Of a DNA stretch of 6,222 nucleotides, positions 1-5,925 are shown one piece after another. The notes under the pieces were generated by a model that did not search any database, had not been told where the DNA came from, and saw only the letters and a list, made by a program, of their open reading frames with translations. How positions within the stretch are numbered: the first letter of the stretch is position 1; each line of letters opens with the position of its first letter. Made by a program: the position numbers and the translations under genes. Source of the stretch: an uncultured Coriobacteriaceae bacterium (GTDB lineage: Bacteria; Actinomycetota; Coriobacteriia; Coriobacteriales; Eggerthellaceae); contig CADBQL010000022.1 of the NCBI GenBank assembly GCA_902796815.1, positions 1 through 6,222 of the forward strand, in the 5' to 3' direction.

Positions 1-681
1 GCCTGTATCGATGTTCTTGGTGGGAAGCGGCGCAAGCGTACCGTCCTCCTGGCCGTCGAACTGGGTAAACACACAGTTCCAGTACTCAAGGAAACGGTCG
101 CAATCGCAACCGGGAGCGCAATCGGGCTTTCCGCAACCGAACTCGGGGCCTTGGTCGAAATAGAGTTCCGAGCAGGGTCCGCACGGCCCGGTCGGACCAG
201 CGCGCCAGAAATTGTCATCTTCGCCAAGCCGCGAGATATGGCTGTCCTCGACGCCGAGCGACTTCCAAATCTCAATTGTCTCATCATCGTCTTCGAATAC
301 GGTAAAATACAGCTTCTCGATCGGAAGTTCGAGCACGTCAGTCGAGAACTCGAGCGCCCAGGCGCACATTTCCTTTTTGAAATACTTGCCGAAGCTGAAA
401 TTGCCCATCATCTCGAAAAACGACAGGTGGCGGCCCGTCGTGCCGATGATGTCGATATCGTTGGTACGCACGCATTTCTGCACGGTCGTCGCGCCGATGT
501 AATCGGGGTCGAATTCCTTTACATGCAAAAAATACGGCTTGAACTGCACCATGCCTGCACTCGTCAGCAACAGCGACGGATCGTCGGGAATGAGCGACGA
601 TGACGGCAGGCGCTTGCAGCCTTTTTCTTCAAAGAAGCGCAGATACTTCTCGCGGATTTCCGCGGTGGTCATATAGTGCAT
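1..681 (-). CDS. alaS: Alanyl-tRNA synthetase, N-terminal part (cut by window edge)
   Basis: Class II aminoacyl-tRNA synthetase that charges tRNA-Ala with alanine in the cytoplasm. The 227 visible residues cover the aminoacylation core. Motif 1 lies around residues 25-50 (SSSLIPDDPSLLLTSAGM). Motif 2 follows, with QKCVR (Arg72) and then FFEMMGNFSFG at 89-98. NFWRAGPTGPCGPCSELYFD at 157-176 matches the family's active-site segment. Full AlaRS is usually about 870-880 aa, so editing and C-Ala domains lie beyond the left edge. The start at 681 is preferred because GGAAGG sits 6 nt upstream; the in-frame ATG at 672 would be 15 nt away. A Cys-rich stretch at 183-194 (CGKPDCAPGCDC) replaces a Cys-free loop of the E. 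coli enzyme. It is transcribed after the AI-2E gene but has its own promoter candidate. Confidence 0.97.
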   Translation of the reverse strand, partial: MHYMTTAEIREKYLRFFEEKGCKRLPSSSLIPDDPSLLLTSAGMVQFKPYFLHVKEFDPDYIGATTVQKCVRTNDIDIIGTTGRHLSFFEMMGNFSFGKYFKKEMCAWALEFSTDVLELPIEKLYFTVFEDDDETIEIWKSLGVEDSHISRLGEDDNFWRAGPTGPCGPCSELYFDQGPEFGCGKPDCAPGCDCDRFLEYWNCVFTQFDGQEDGTLAPLPTKNIDTG

Positions 682-716
682 GGGCTACCTTCCCTCTTGT
701 TTTTGCGTTGCGTGCT

Positions 717-722
717 ATTCTA
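717..722 (-). promoter_or_regulatory. Candidate -10 box for alaS
   Basis: On the minus strand TAGAAT matches the TATAAT consensus at 5 of 6 positions. It would start transcription near 710, leaving a leader of about 30 nt before the alaS start. The best -35 match is ATGACT at 742-747, but its 19-nt spacing is longer than ideal. No TG extension is present. This is a plausible but unproven promoter. Confidence 0.4.
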
Positions 723-736
723 GCGCTTTTCCCAGC

Positions 737-776
737 AAAAAAGTCATGCCCACGCTATGCGCAGATTTTGCATGGG
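737..776 (-). terminator. Weak terminator-like hairpin after the AI-2E gene
   Basis: On the minus strand CCCATGC (776-770) can pair with GCGTGGG (755-749), giving 7 bp with one G.T wobble and a 14-nt loop. A run of six T follows at 742-737. Six bases separate stem and T-run and the loop is large, so this is a poor intrinsic terminator. It may separate alaS transcription only partly from the upstream unit. Confidence 0.22.
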
Positions 777-815
777 TCAGAAAGGCTACGGCTCACCTGG
801 CACGGGCCGATAAGA

Positions 816-2267
816 TTACGTCTTATCATTTTCGCTTTCATCCGAGTCGTCCGAGCCGCCTTTGGAGCCGCCCGATTCGACGAAGGGAATCTTTCCCGAA
901 AAGTCCGAAAGACTGGGGATGCTGACAGGAACTCCTTCGGGAGCAGAAACGGTCGCTGTCGCATCTGCCATGGGATCGAACCCGTCGCTTTCAGGCGCTC
1001 CCTTGAAGAACACGCCATCCTCCGAAACGATGCGCCTGCCAGTGCGCTTTTCGAAATAGTACACGAACACGGACTTGCTCATGGCCACGAGGGGAATCGA
1101 GAGCAGGGCTCCCACGAGCGAGCCCATGAGACCGCCCATCGCAGTGCCAATTCCCGAACCAGCCATGAGGGCAAGGAACGTCAACGCCGGATGAATGTCA
1201 ACTGACTCACCCATGATCTTTGGAGAAACGAATGTGTACACGACCTGCTGAATGACGACGGTGCCGATAAGCGCGACGAGCCCGACGAGCGGGCTTTTGA
1301 TGACGCACGTGATAAAAGCGAGCGCGCCACCAAGCCAAGGGCCGACAATGGGAATGATGTTGAGCAATCCGGTGATGGTCCCGAGCGCGCCAGACGAGGG
1401 CACATCGAGCATGGCAAACATGATACCGCACGCTACGCCGATAATCGCGCATTGTATGAGCATCGCCTTGATATAACCGCCCATGACGCGTGTGACGGTC
1501 AGGTGCAACATTTGCGCATCGGGACGAAGGTTTTCACCCACGATTCGGTACATCTCCTTGCCGAGCTTAGGCAAGTCGACAAGCATCCAAAACGCGATGA
1601 TCAACGCAAAGCCCACGCACATGACTGTGTTGGCGATGGAAGTGCCTGCTATCAAGACCGTAGAAGCGCTTGCGGACGCAAATGTTTGAATCCACTCGCT
1701 GAACGAGCCGAGAACGCTGCTCGCCCACTGCTGCACTTGCTCGGTTTGAAGGAAATCCGCATATTGATCATACAGCGATGTCGCCCACCCCTGAAACGCA
1801 ACTCCATAAGCAGGCAAATCTGCAACAAGCTGGTTGAACTGTGCACTAATACCGATGCTCGGCGAAAAAATAATGAATATAACGAGGGAAAATACGGCTA
1901 TGAACAGCACGTATGCGATTATCGTACCGAGCGTGCGATTTACGCCATGCTTGTCCAGCCAATTGACTGGATCGCGCATTATGAACACGAAAATCGTCGT
2001 CCAAACGAGAATGCTCACGACATTCGAAAGGATGCCAGAAAGATAAACGGCAACCGCACCGATGACGAGGACGCCCACCCAAAACCAGACGGCCATGAAG
2101 CGCCTGCGCACCTTGTCACCTTTGTGGTTTCCTGCGCGAGAAGCAGATACGGCCTCAATTGAAGGTGGAGCCGTCGATATAGATTCTGACGCAGCCGCAT
2201 GGGGAGACGCAGATTCTACGCCTACGCGATTGTCTCCCCGAATATCTTGCGCATCCAGCCGCGTCAT
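816..2267 (-). CDS. AI-2E family transporter (PerM/YtvI-like membrane protein)
   Basis: A 483-residue polytopic membrane protein of the AI-2E exporter (PerM/TqsA-like) family. The substrate is unknown: members include autoinducer-2 and Na+/H+ transport proteins. Residues 1-57 are a polar, Ala/Ser-rich cytoplasmic tail. Hydrophobic segments lie near 58-78, 79-97, 113-137, 204-230 and 265-287, with a dense block at 294-397. The family signature is in that block: LLNIIPIVGPWLGGAL at 301-316 and SPKIMGESVDIHPALTFLAL at 348-367, then Gly-rich helices to about 395. The last 70 residues are soluble and end in an acidic Ser/Asp/Glu stretch. The ATG at 2267 lacks a clear ribosome binding site. An in-frame GTG at 2111 (Val53) has AAAGGTG 5 nt upstream and would give 431 residues starting just before the first membrane helix. 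It lies 32 nt after the DUF948 gene and is probably cotranscribed with it. Confidence 0.93.
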   Translation of the reverse strand: MTRLDAQDIRGDNRVGVESASPHAAASESISTAPPSIEAVSASRAGNHKGDKVRRRFMAVWFWVGVLVIGAVAVYLSGILSNVVSILVWTTIFVFIMRDPVNWLDKHGVNRTLGTIIAYVLFIAVFSLVIFIIFSPSIGISAQFNQLVADLPAYGVAFQGWATSLYDQYADFLQTEQVQQWASSVLGSFSEWIQTFASASASTVLIAGTSIANTVMCVGFALIIAFWMLVDLPKLGKEMYRIVGENLRPDAQMLHLTVTRVMGGYIKAMLIQCAIIGVACGIMFAMLDVPSSGALGTITGLLNIIPIVGPWLGGALAFITCVIKSPLVGLVALIGTVVIQQVVYTFVSPKIMGESVDIHPALTFLALMAGSGIGTAMGGLMGSLVGALLSIPLVAMSKSVFVYYFEKRTGRRIVSEDGVFFKGAPESDGFDPMADATATVSAPEGVPVSIPSLSDFSGKIPFVESGGSKGGSDDSDESENDKT

Positions 2268-2299
2268 AGATGGAGCATATCTAGATAAGGTGTCGGCCT

Positions 2300-3007
2300 C
2301 TATTCGGCCTTTTCACCAACTGGCTCGAGTTCAGCCGTCGCTCCTTCTGCTTCGCCAAAAATACCCTCTGCGCTCACGGTTTCGGCAGACTCGTTCACGG
2401 ATGCCTCCACCTCGTTCTCAAGCGTTTCGGGTTCAGCGTCGCTCACGAGCTTCTCGAAACCGTCAAAGTTCGGCTCGAGCGGAGCATCTGCCACAGCCGC
2501 GTCCTGAGCAGCGCCCGCCGCCTCATCTTGAGCAGCCTTGTAATCCTCGAGCGCTCGCGCAACGGCATCACGCTGACTGCCAAGCTGCGTCGACTCGTCG
2601 CTTGCCGACTTGGAACCAAGCGCTGTACGCACCTTCGTGGAAACGCTGTTCACAGCTTTGATGGGTGCATTGGTGATGGTATCGACCGCCGAAGTTGCCG
2701 ACGCCGCCGCATCGGTGATTTGCGAAACGTCTTCCAGAATCTCGTCAACGCGCATCATCTCGAGATTGACCGCATCCAGAGTAAGTTGCACGCGATCGAC
2801 CATCGGCTCAACCTTTACCACCGTCGGACGCAAATCCTTGACCATGCCGGATACGTCGTCAAGCATAGGATTGACTTTTTCTGTTATGTCAGTGACGGTG
2901 GTCCGCACAGAGCGCAGCAGCTTGATCAATTCGATGATGAGCACGACAAGAGCGATGCCAACGCAGATTAAGACGATTGGACCCGCGATATCCATTACCT
3001 GTTGCAT
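2300..3007 (-). CDS. DUF948 domain-containing membrane protein (YtxG-like)
   Basis: A 235-residue single-pass protein. Residues 8-31 form one N-terminal membrane helix (IVLICVGIALVVLIIELIKL). A heptad-like amphipathic segment follows, about 33-120 (TDITEKVNPMLDDVSGMVKD and similar), the pattern of DUF948 proteins related to Bacillus YtxG. From about 130 the chain is Ala/Glu/Ser-rich, acidic and probably disordered, ending GEKAE. The family is membrane-anchored and has no defined biochemical role; some Bacillus members belong to the general stress response. The ATG at 3007 is chosen because AGGAGG lies 5 nt upstream; the adjoining TTG at 3010 would sit only 2 nt from that site. It is the first gene of a likely two-gene unit with the AI-2E transporter, perhaps read through to alaS. 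Confidence 0.85.
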   Translation of the reverse strand: MQQVMDIAGPIVLICVGIALVVLIIELIKLLRSVRTTVTDITEKVNPMLDDVSGMVKDLRPTVVKVEPMVDRVQLTLDAVNLEMMRVDEILEDVSQITDAAASATSAVDTITNAPIKAVNSVSTKVRTALGSKSASDESTQLGSQRDAVARALEDYKAAQDEAAGAAQDAAVADAPLEPNFDGFEKLVSDAEPETLENEVEASVNESAETVSAEGIFGEAEGATAELEPVGEKAE

Positions 3008-3034
3008 CAATGCCTCCTTGTTCGGTAGTTTTTT

Positions 3035-3043
3035 ACTATATCA
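3035..3043 (-). promoter_or_regulatory. Extended -10 promoter for the DUF948 / AI-2E unit
   Basis: On the minus strand TGATATAGT is a TGn extension plus a -10 box matching TATAAT at 5 of 6 positions. Transcription would begin near 3028, about 20 nt before the DUF948 start codon, leaving room for the strong AGGAGG site. No good -35 hexamer is visible, which is common for extended -10 promoters. Confidence 0.55.
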
Positions 3044-3162
3044 CCGCTTTGGTATACATGAGACGTGAAAGACAACAAACGCATCGACTCAACGTGCCGA
3101 ACCGACTACAAGTCACAGGCGGGTCGGCGCAACACGACGCTGGCGCCTTTAACCCGATCGCG
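3044..3162. other. Intergenic stretch with no recognisable element
   Basis: This is the upstream flank of the DUF948 promoter, up to the first 29-nt palindrome. I see no open frame with a ribosome binding site, no strong hairpin and no repeat in it. Confidence 0.5.
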
Positions 3163-3191
3163 ATGAGTCATACCCCTGGAGCGCGGCTCAT
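3163..3191 (+). repeat. 29-nt REP-like palindrome, copy A
   Basis: An imperfect palindrome beginning ATGAGTCATACCCC and ending GGCTCAT. Its arms pair through ATGAGTC/GGCTCAT (one T.G wobble) and the CCCC/GGAG core. It is the first of two direct copies; the second starts 6 nt later. The + strand version forms the better RNA hairpin because its imperfect pairs are G.U wobbles; the other strand would have A/C mismatches. Confidence 0.75.
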
Positions 3192-3197
3192 TGCCAC

Positions 3198-3226
3198 ATG
3201 AGTCATGCCCCCGGGGCGCGACTCAT
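3198..3226 (+). repeat. 29-nt REP-like palindrome, copy B
   Basis: The most symmetrical copy: ATGAGTC pairs perfectly with GACTCAT at the ends, and GCCCC with GGGGC in the centre. It lies 6 nt after copy A and just beyond the 3' end of the probable 6S RNA. The flanking TGT extends its right end to ACTCATTGT, which is the inverse of the ACAATGAGT found at 5915-5923. Confidence 0.78.
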
Positions 3227-3245
3227 TGTCGGATGCGCCGCACAT

Positions 3246-3408
3246 AAAAAGTCCCGTCCCCGAACCGGAAGGATGAACCCACCCCGAAAGGTGGGTGCTC
3301 GCAGCTTGCTGCCTGGCTTTCGCGTCAACGGACGCGAATCCCCATTTCACGCGCAATCTAGAGCTCCCTTGTCATAAAATGTCGGTCCACCGCTTAAATA
3401 CGGACTCG
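3246..3408 (-). ncRNA. ssrS: Probable 6S RNA
   Basis: No open frame explains this segment, but the minus strand folds like 6S RNA, the regulator that binds sigma-70-type RNA polymerase holoenzyme by mimicking an open promoter. The closing stem pairs AGUCCGU (3406-3400) with ACGGGACU (3257-3250, one bulge), followed by U5 at 3250-3246. A second stem pairs UGGACCG (3389-3383) with CGGUUCG (3267-3261). Next comes a large bubble: the 5' side is AU-rich and unpaired (about 3382-3365), and the 3' side holds a 7-bp hairpin (3277-3283 with 3290-3296), as in known 6S RNAs. The rod resumes with GCUC/GAGC and UUGC/GCAA and is capped by a perfect 8-bp hairpin with a 4-nt loop (3319-3338) at the midpoint. 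The length of about 160 nt fits. The assignment is structural and the exact ends and promoter are uncertain; another structured RNA is possible. Confidence 0.58.
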
Positions 3409-3586
3409 AGAACGGAACCTGATTGAAGCCTAGCGCACTTGGGCCGCAATTTCTAGTCTTGACTTATCCCCGCTGATGACATAAAGGCGCAAGTGTTTCA
3501 AGCTTGACCCATCTAGTTCAACCCACAACCGACTACGATTTGTAGCGCGCAAACGGTGGGCGGAACGGATTGGCGAATCGCTTGTG
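3409..3586. other. Intergenic region between MscS gene and 6S-like RNA
   Basis: There is no convincing gene here. On the minus strand one frame stays open from inside the MscS gene to a stop at 3430, but it has no start codon with a ribosome binding site. No intrinsic terminator for the MscS gene and no strong promoter for the RNA are visible; TTGCGG at about 3445-3450 is the only weak -35 candidate. Confidence 0.4.
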
Positions 3587-4393
3587 CTAATCGCCTTCGT
3601 TGCCGTCAAGCAAAACGGCTTCGGCATCGTTTCGCGTGTAAGGGGCAATTGCGCGCAGGGCTGCATCGCGCGCCTCTCGTGCGTACGTCGTATCCTCAAG
3701 AACGAAGCGCATCTTTGCCCAAATGCCATACTCGCCGATTTGCGTGACGAGCAGCCAAGGGTCTTTCGCAAGCGGAGCAACCTTTTCCACCGCTTGGCGC
3801 GCGAGCAGCTCCATTTCACGAATGACCTCGTCTATTTCGCGGCCATCGGTGTTGAGCACAACCACGGTGGAAACGAGCATCTCAGGCGAGATTTTTGAAA
3901 CCGTCGTAGAGTTGATCGTTGCATTCGGAATCAGATGGACGACATTCTCGAAATCCTTGACGACGGTCTGGCGCCACGAAACATCCCGCACAATTCCTTC
4001 GATGCCGCCAACAATCACGTGATCACCTGGGCGTACGATACCGAGCAGCGTGACCTGGAGTCCGCCGATAAAGTTCTTGATCGTGTCTTGCAGACCGAGC
4101 GAAACGGCGATGCCGCCGACGCCGAGCGCTGCAATGAGCGCATTCACGTCGACGCCGAAGCATGCCGAAAGCATGATCGAAATCCCGATAACCCAAATCG
4201 CGATACGCGCAATGTTCACGAGAATCGTGCTTTCGGGCACCGGCGAGCCATCGACGCGCATTATGCGGCGAATAACTTTGGTCGCGAAATGCGAGATGAG
4301 GGTTATCGCCACAAGAATCAAGATGGCCGCAACCCACCCGTGGATATTGTATTCTCGTATAAAACTTTCGATCGACGTCGTATCGAGGTCCAT
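3587..4393 (-). CDS. MscS-family mechanosensitive ion channel
   Basis: A 268-residue small-conductance mechanosensitive channel of the cytoplasmic membrane. This family forms heptamers that open under membrane tension and release solutes during hypo-osmotic shock. Membrane helices lie at about 18-38 and 57-79. The pore-lining TM3 is at about 84-113 and shows the family's Gly/Ala pattern (LIAALGVGGIAVSLGLQ, then NFIGG). The beta domain follows with RPGDHVIVGGIEGIVRDVSW (121-140) and HLIPNATI (153-160), matching the MscS pattern of a Gly-rich strand and an IPN motif. The C-terminal alpha/beta cage domain fills 172-257. The length is close to E. coli MscS (286 aa). The start at 4393 has GAGAGG 6 nt upstream. 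It follows the 85-aa gene by 34 nt and is probably cotranscribed with it. Confidence 0.94.
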   Translation of the reverse strand: MDLDTTSIESFIREYNIHGWVAAILILVAITLISHFATKVIRRIMRVDGSPVPESTILVNIARIAIWVIGISIMLSACFGVDVNALIAALGVGGIAVSLGLQDTIKNFIGGLQVTLLGIVRPGDHVIVGGIEGIVRDVSWRQTVVKDFENVVHLIPNATINSTTVSKISPEMLVSTVVVLNTDGREIDEVIREMELLARQAVEKVAPLAKDPWLLVTQIGEYGIWAKMRFVLEDTTYAREARDAALRAIAPYTRNDAEAVLLDGNEGD

Positions 4394-4427
4394 TCCCAGC
4401 CTCTCTTCTACACAGGCGAAAACGATG

Positions 4428-4685
4428 TTATTCGACTGTTCCGTACACCTGGCCCCACGCGTGTCCTCCGATGATGGAATTTAGTTGATCGCACAGACGC
4501 GATCTCACATAGCTGCCGGGGGGCAATAAGCCCACGACCTCCAGCAAGTCCTGAGGAAGGTCGTTCGATTCGGCTGCGATTATCACGTCAAGGCGCCGCA
4601 CCTCGTAATCATCGGGCATTTCGTCAAATAGTTCGTCGACGATGGATTGCAGCGCGCCAAAATCTTGGCTCGGCTGGACAGACAT
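4428..4685 (-). CDS. Small hypothetical protein, 85 aa
   Basis: I do not recognise this protein. It is soluble, with no signal peptide or membrane helix. The N-terminal half is acidic (FDEMPDDYEVRRLDVIIAAE). The C-terminal half holds LLPPGSYVRSRLCDQLNS, then GGHAWGQVYGTVE, a dense run of Gly, Pro, aromatic and charged residues of the kind that is usually conserved. The start at 4685 is chosen for GAGGTG a few bases upstream; an in-frame ATG at 4742 has no such site and lies inside a repeat. It sits 34 nt before the MscS gene, so a shared transcript is likely. Any functional link to the channel is only a guess from position. Confidence 0.75.
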   Translation of the reverse strand: MSVQPSQDFGALQSIVDELFDEMPDDYEVRRLDVIIAAESNDLPQDLLEVVGLLPPGSYVRSRLCDQLNSIIGGHAWGQVYGTVE

Positions 4686-4719
4686 CGGGCACCTCGCTTC
4701 CTCGATCGTTTTGTTATGA

Positions 4720-4725
4720 ATTCTA
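4720..4725 (-). promoter_or_regulatory. Candidate -10 box for the 85-aa gene / MscS unit
   Basis: TAGAAT on the minus strand matches TATAAT at 5 of 6 positions and is the same hexamer as the alaS candidate. It would start transcription near 4713, about 28 nt before the start codon at 4685. No -35 box is recognisable; that region is occupied by the truncated palindrome at 4734-4753. Confidence 0.35.
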
Positions 4726-4733
4726 TCCCGAGA

Positions 4734-4770
4734 ATGAGCCATACCCCTCGGGGAAATGAGTTTTGCCCCT
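4734..4770 (+). repeat. Two truncated copies of the 29-nt palindrome (C and D)
   Basis: Copy C (4734-4753) holds the left arm and core, ATGAGCCATACCCCTCGGGG, and then stops. Copy D (4756-4770) holds only a left half, ATGAGTTTTGCCCCT. Both lack a right arm, and each is followed by a 2-nt gap before the next copy. They lie directly upstream of two complete copies in the same orientation. Confidence 0.65.
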
Positions 4771-4772
4771 GA

Positions 4773-4801
4773 ATGAGTTTTGCCCCTGGGGCGTGACTCA
4801 C
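4773..4801 (+). repeat. 29-nt REP-like palindrome, copy E
   Basis: A complete copy starting ATGAGTTTTGCCCC and ending TGACTCAC. Position 7 is T and its partner at position 23 is G, so the pair is a wobble here. A gap of 6 nt separates it from copy F, the same spacing as between copies A and B. Confidence 0.75.
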
Positions 4802-4807
4802 TCGAGA

Positions 4808-4836
4808 ATGAGTTTTGCCCTTGGGGCGCAACTCAC
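4808..4836 (+). repeat. 29-nt REP-like palindrome, copy F
   Basis: A complete copy starting ATGAGTTTTGCCC and ending CAACTCAC. Positions 7 and 23 are T and A, a compensated form of the C-G pair in copies A and B. It ends 5 nt from the stop codon of the methyltransferase-like gene, so it lies in that gene's 3' untranslated region. Confidence 0.75.
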
Positions 4837-4840
4837 AATA

Positions 4841-5899
4841 TCATGAGCGATGCACGTCAAGGCCAAAAACAGTCGCGGCAAGTGCACCGGTGAACGAAGG
4901 TGTCGCATTTCCTACCGCTCGCAAGAACTGCACGCCTGCGCCATACAGCTTCACCGCTGCGGAGGTCATGGTGTCAGGCGTATAGTCGAGAATGTCATCG
5001 AGCGGCACCAGCGATGCGCGCGGCTTGACGTTGGGGTCGGCTGTCACGTACAGCTCGGCAAGCAAGGGAAAATCGGTGAGCTTGGCAGCTTGCCGAGCGT
5101 ATTCCTCCGCTTTGAACAACGGCTCTGCCGTTCTGAACCCGATGACCGATGCGCCGAGATCCTGCATGACGGCAACTGCTTCGGGCCACATTTCTGGCGA
5201 AAGCGGCGGGCGCTTCCCGACCGCACCGCCAAATGGCTCGATATCCACAATCTCGTAACCGTCCACAGACGCAGTCGGGCTTATGCTGTCGAACACCTGC
5301 TCGTCAAGGGAAAACGCCGATGATTGCACGTTCAGCGAGGCTTTTTCGTACTTGAGCGAAGCGGCTGAGCCCACCTCGCCAATTAACACCGACGCCATCA
5401 CAGGCTTATCGCTCACTTGCCGTACGCCCATCAACGCGCACTTAAGGTCATCGATGCTCGAAAAGCCGCTGAGCAGCAGCGCCTCAACCGCCTCCGCCTC
5501 TATTGCCCGCGCGGCATCGGCATATTGGGAACGATTCTCGTTCAGCGACGACTTAGACGACGGGTCGAGCGGCAAACCACAAGGCGCTAATTCAGCAATT
5601 ACATGCTGCGGCTTGAGATCGACGGCGATTTGGACTGCCGCATGGGCAAGCACAGACGCATCGCCATCCATCCGCACATGCGCGAGCCGCGCCCGCGTGA
5701 GATCTTCGGTCGTCGCGACGATGCACTGGGCACCTGCCATCTCTTCCATACGCAAAGCGTCATGCACCACATCTGGCTCCATCAGATTCAGATATTGGCG
5801 ATCGCGCGCGGCGTCGATTCCCTGACGTGCAAGCGCAGCGTCGATAGGAGCCGAAAGCACCAGCATATCCTTGTGAAACCTCAATTCGATATCGGGCAT
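4841..5899 (-). CDS. Homocysteine S-methyltransferase-like TIM-barrel protein lacking the zinc-ligand cysteines
   Basis: A 352-residue soluble protein whose segments follow the homocysteine S-methyltransferase (MetH N-domain/BHMT) barrel in order. It has LVLSAPIDAALARQG (13-27) where the family has ILDGAMGTELQRRG; LNLMEPDVVHDALRMEEMAGAQCI (38-60) for the NLTHPELV...AGADII region; EAEAVEALLLSGF (134-146) for the barrel strand that normally ends in ET; and LGASVIGFRT (248-257) for the GINC strand. Finally YGAGVQFLRAVGNATP (319-334) takes the place of the GGCCGTTP motif. By this alignment all three zinc cysteines are replaced (Thr257, Val329, Gly330), as are the DGAMGT loop and ET. Methyl transfer to homocysteine by the usual zinc mechanism is therefore unlikely. 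Residues about 178-235 look like a family-specific insertion. The start at 5899 has AGGAGG 4 nt upstream. The alignment is by eye; the reading frame is certain. Confidence 0.72.
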   Translation of the reverse strand: MPDIELRFHKDMLVLSAPIDAALARQGIDAARDRQYLNLMEPDVVHDALRMEEMAGAQCIVATTEDLTRARLAHVRMDGDASVLAHAAVQIAVDLKPQHVIAELAPCGLPLDPSSKSSLNENRSQYADAARAIEAEAVEALLLSGFSSIDDLKCALMGVRQVSDKPVMASVLIGEVGSAASLKYEKASLNVQSSAFSLDEQVFDSISPTASVDGYEIVDIEPFGGAVGKRPPLSPEMWPEAVAVMQDLGASVIGFRTAEPLFKAEEYARQAAKLTDFPLLAELYVTADPNVKPRASLVPLDDILDYTPDTMTSAAVKLYGAGVQFLRAVGNATPSFTGALAATVFGLDVHRS

Positions 5900-5925
5900 G
5901 AACCCTCCTTTCGAACAATGAGTAA

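Noticed and set aside
151..603. Open frame of 150 codons on the + strand
   Set aside because: It is antisense to alaS, whose minus-strand product is unmistakable; the reading frame reflects codon bias of alaS.
809..827. 7-bp hairpin GATAAGA/TCTTATC spanning the AI-2E stop codon
   Set aside because: It is AT-rich and short, and GC-rich sequence rather than a T-run follows, so it is unlikely to terminate transcription.
1452..2162. Open frame of 236 codons on the + strand
   Set aside because: It lies wholly antisense to the AI-2E transporter gene, has no ribosome binding site, and its His/Arg/Asn-rich composition is typical of shadow frames.
3163..3226. CRISPR array suggested by evenly spaced 29-nt repeats
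   Set aside because: The spacers are only 6 nt (or 2 nt) long and no cas genes are present; the units are palindromic REP-like repeats.
3168..3356. Small minus-strand open frame across the repeats and the RNA gene
   Set aside because: Its translation is made of palindrome sequence and structured-RNA sequence; no ribosome binding site precedes it.
3246..3408. SRP RNA, cobalamin riboswitch or c-di-AMP riboswitch
   Set aside because: Fragments such as CGGAAGGA (+ strand) and GCCAGG (minus strand) looked suggestive, but the conserved cores and order of elements of these RNAs are missing; the 6S-like fold explains the segment better.
3459..3487. Possible + strand promoter (TTGACT, 17 nt, TAAAGG)
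   Set aside because: The -10 matches only 3 of 6 positions and it would transcribe antisense into the MscS gene with no gene to serve.
4583..4831. Minus-strand open frame across the repeat cluster
   Set aside because: It overlaps the 85-aa gene in another frame, and its N-terminus is a translation of the tandem palindromes.
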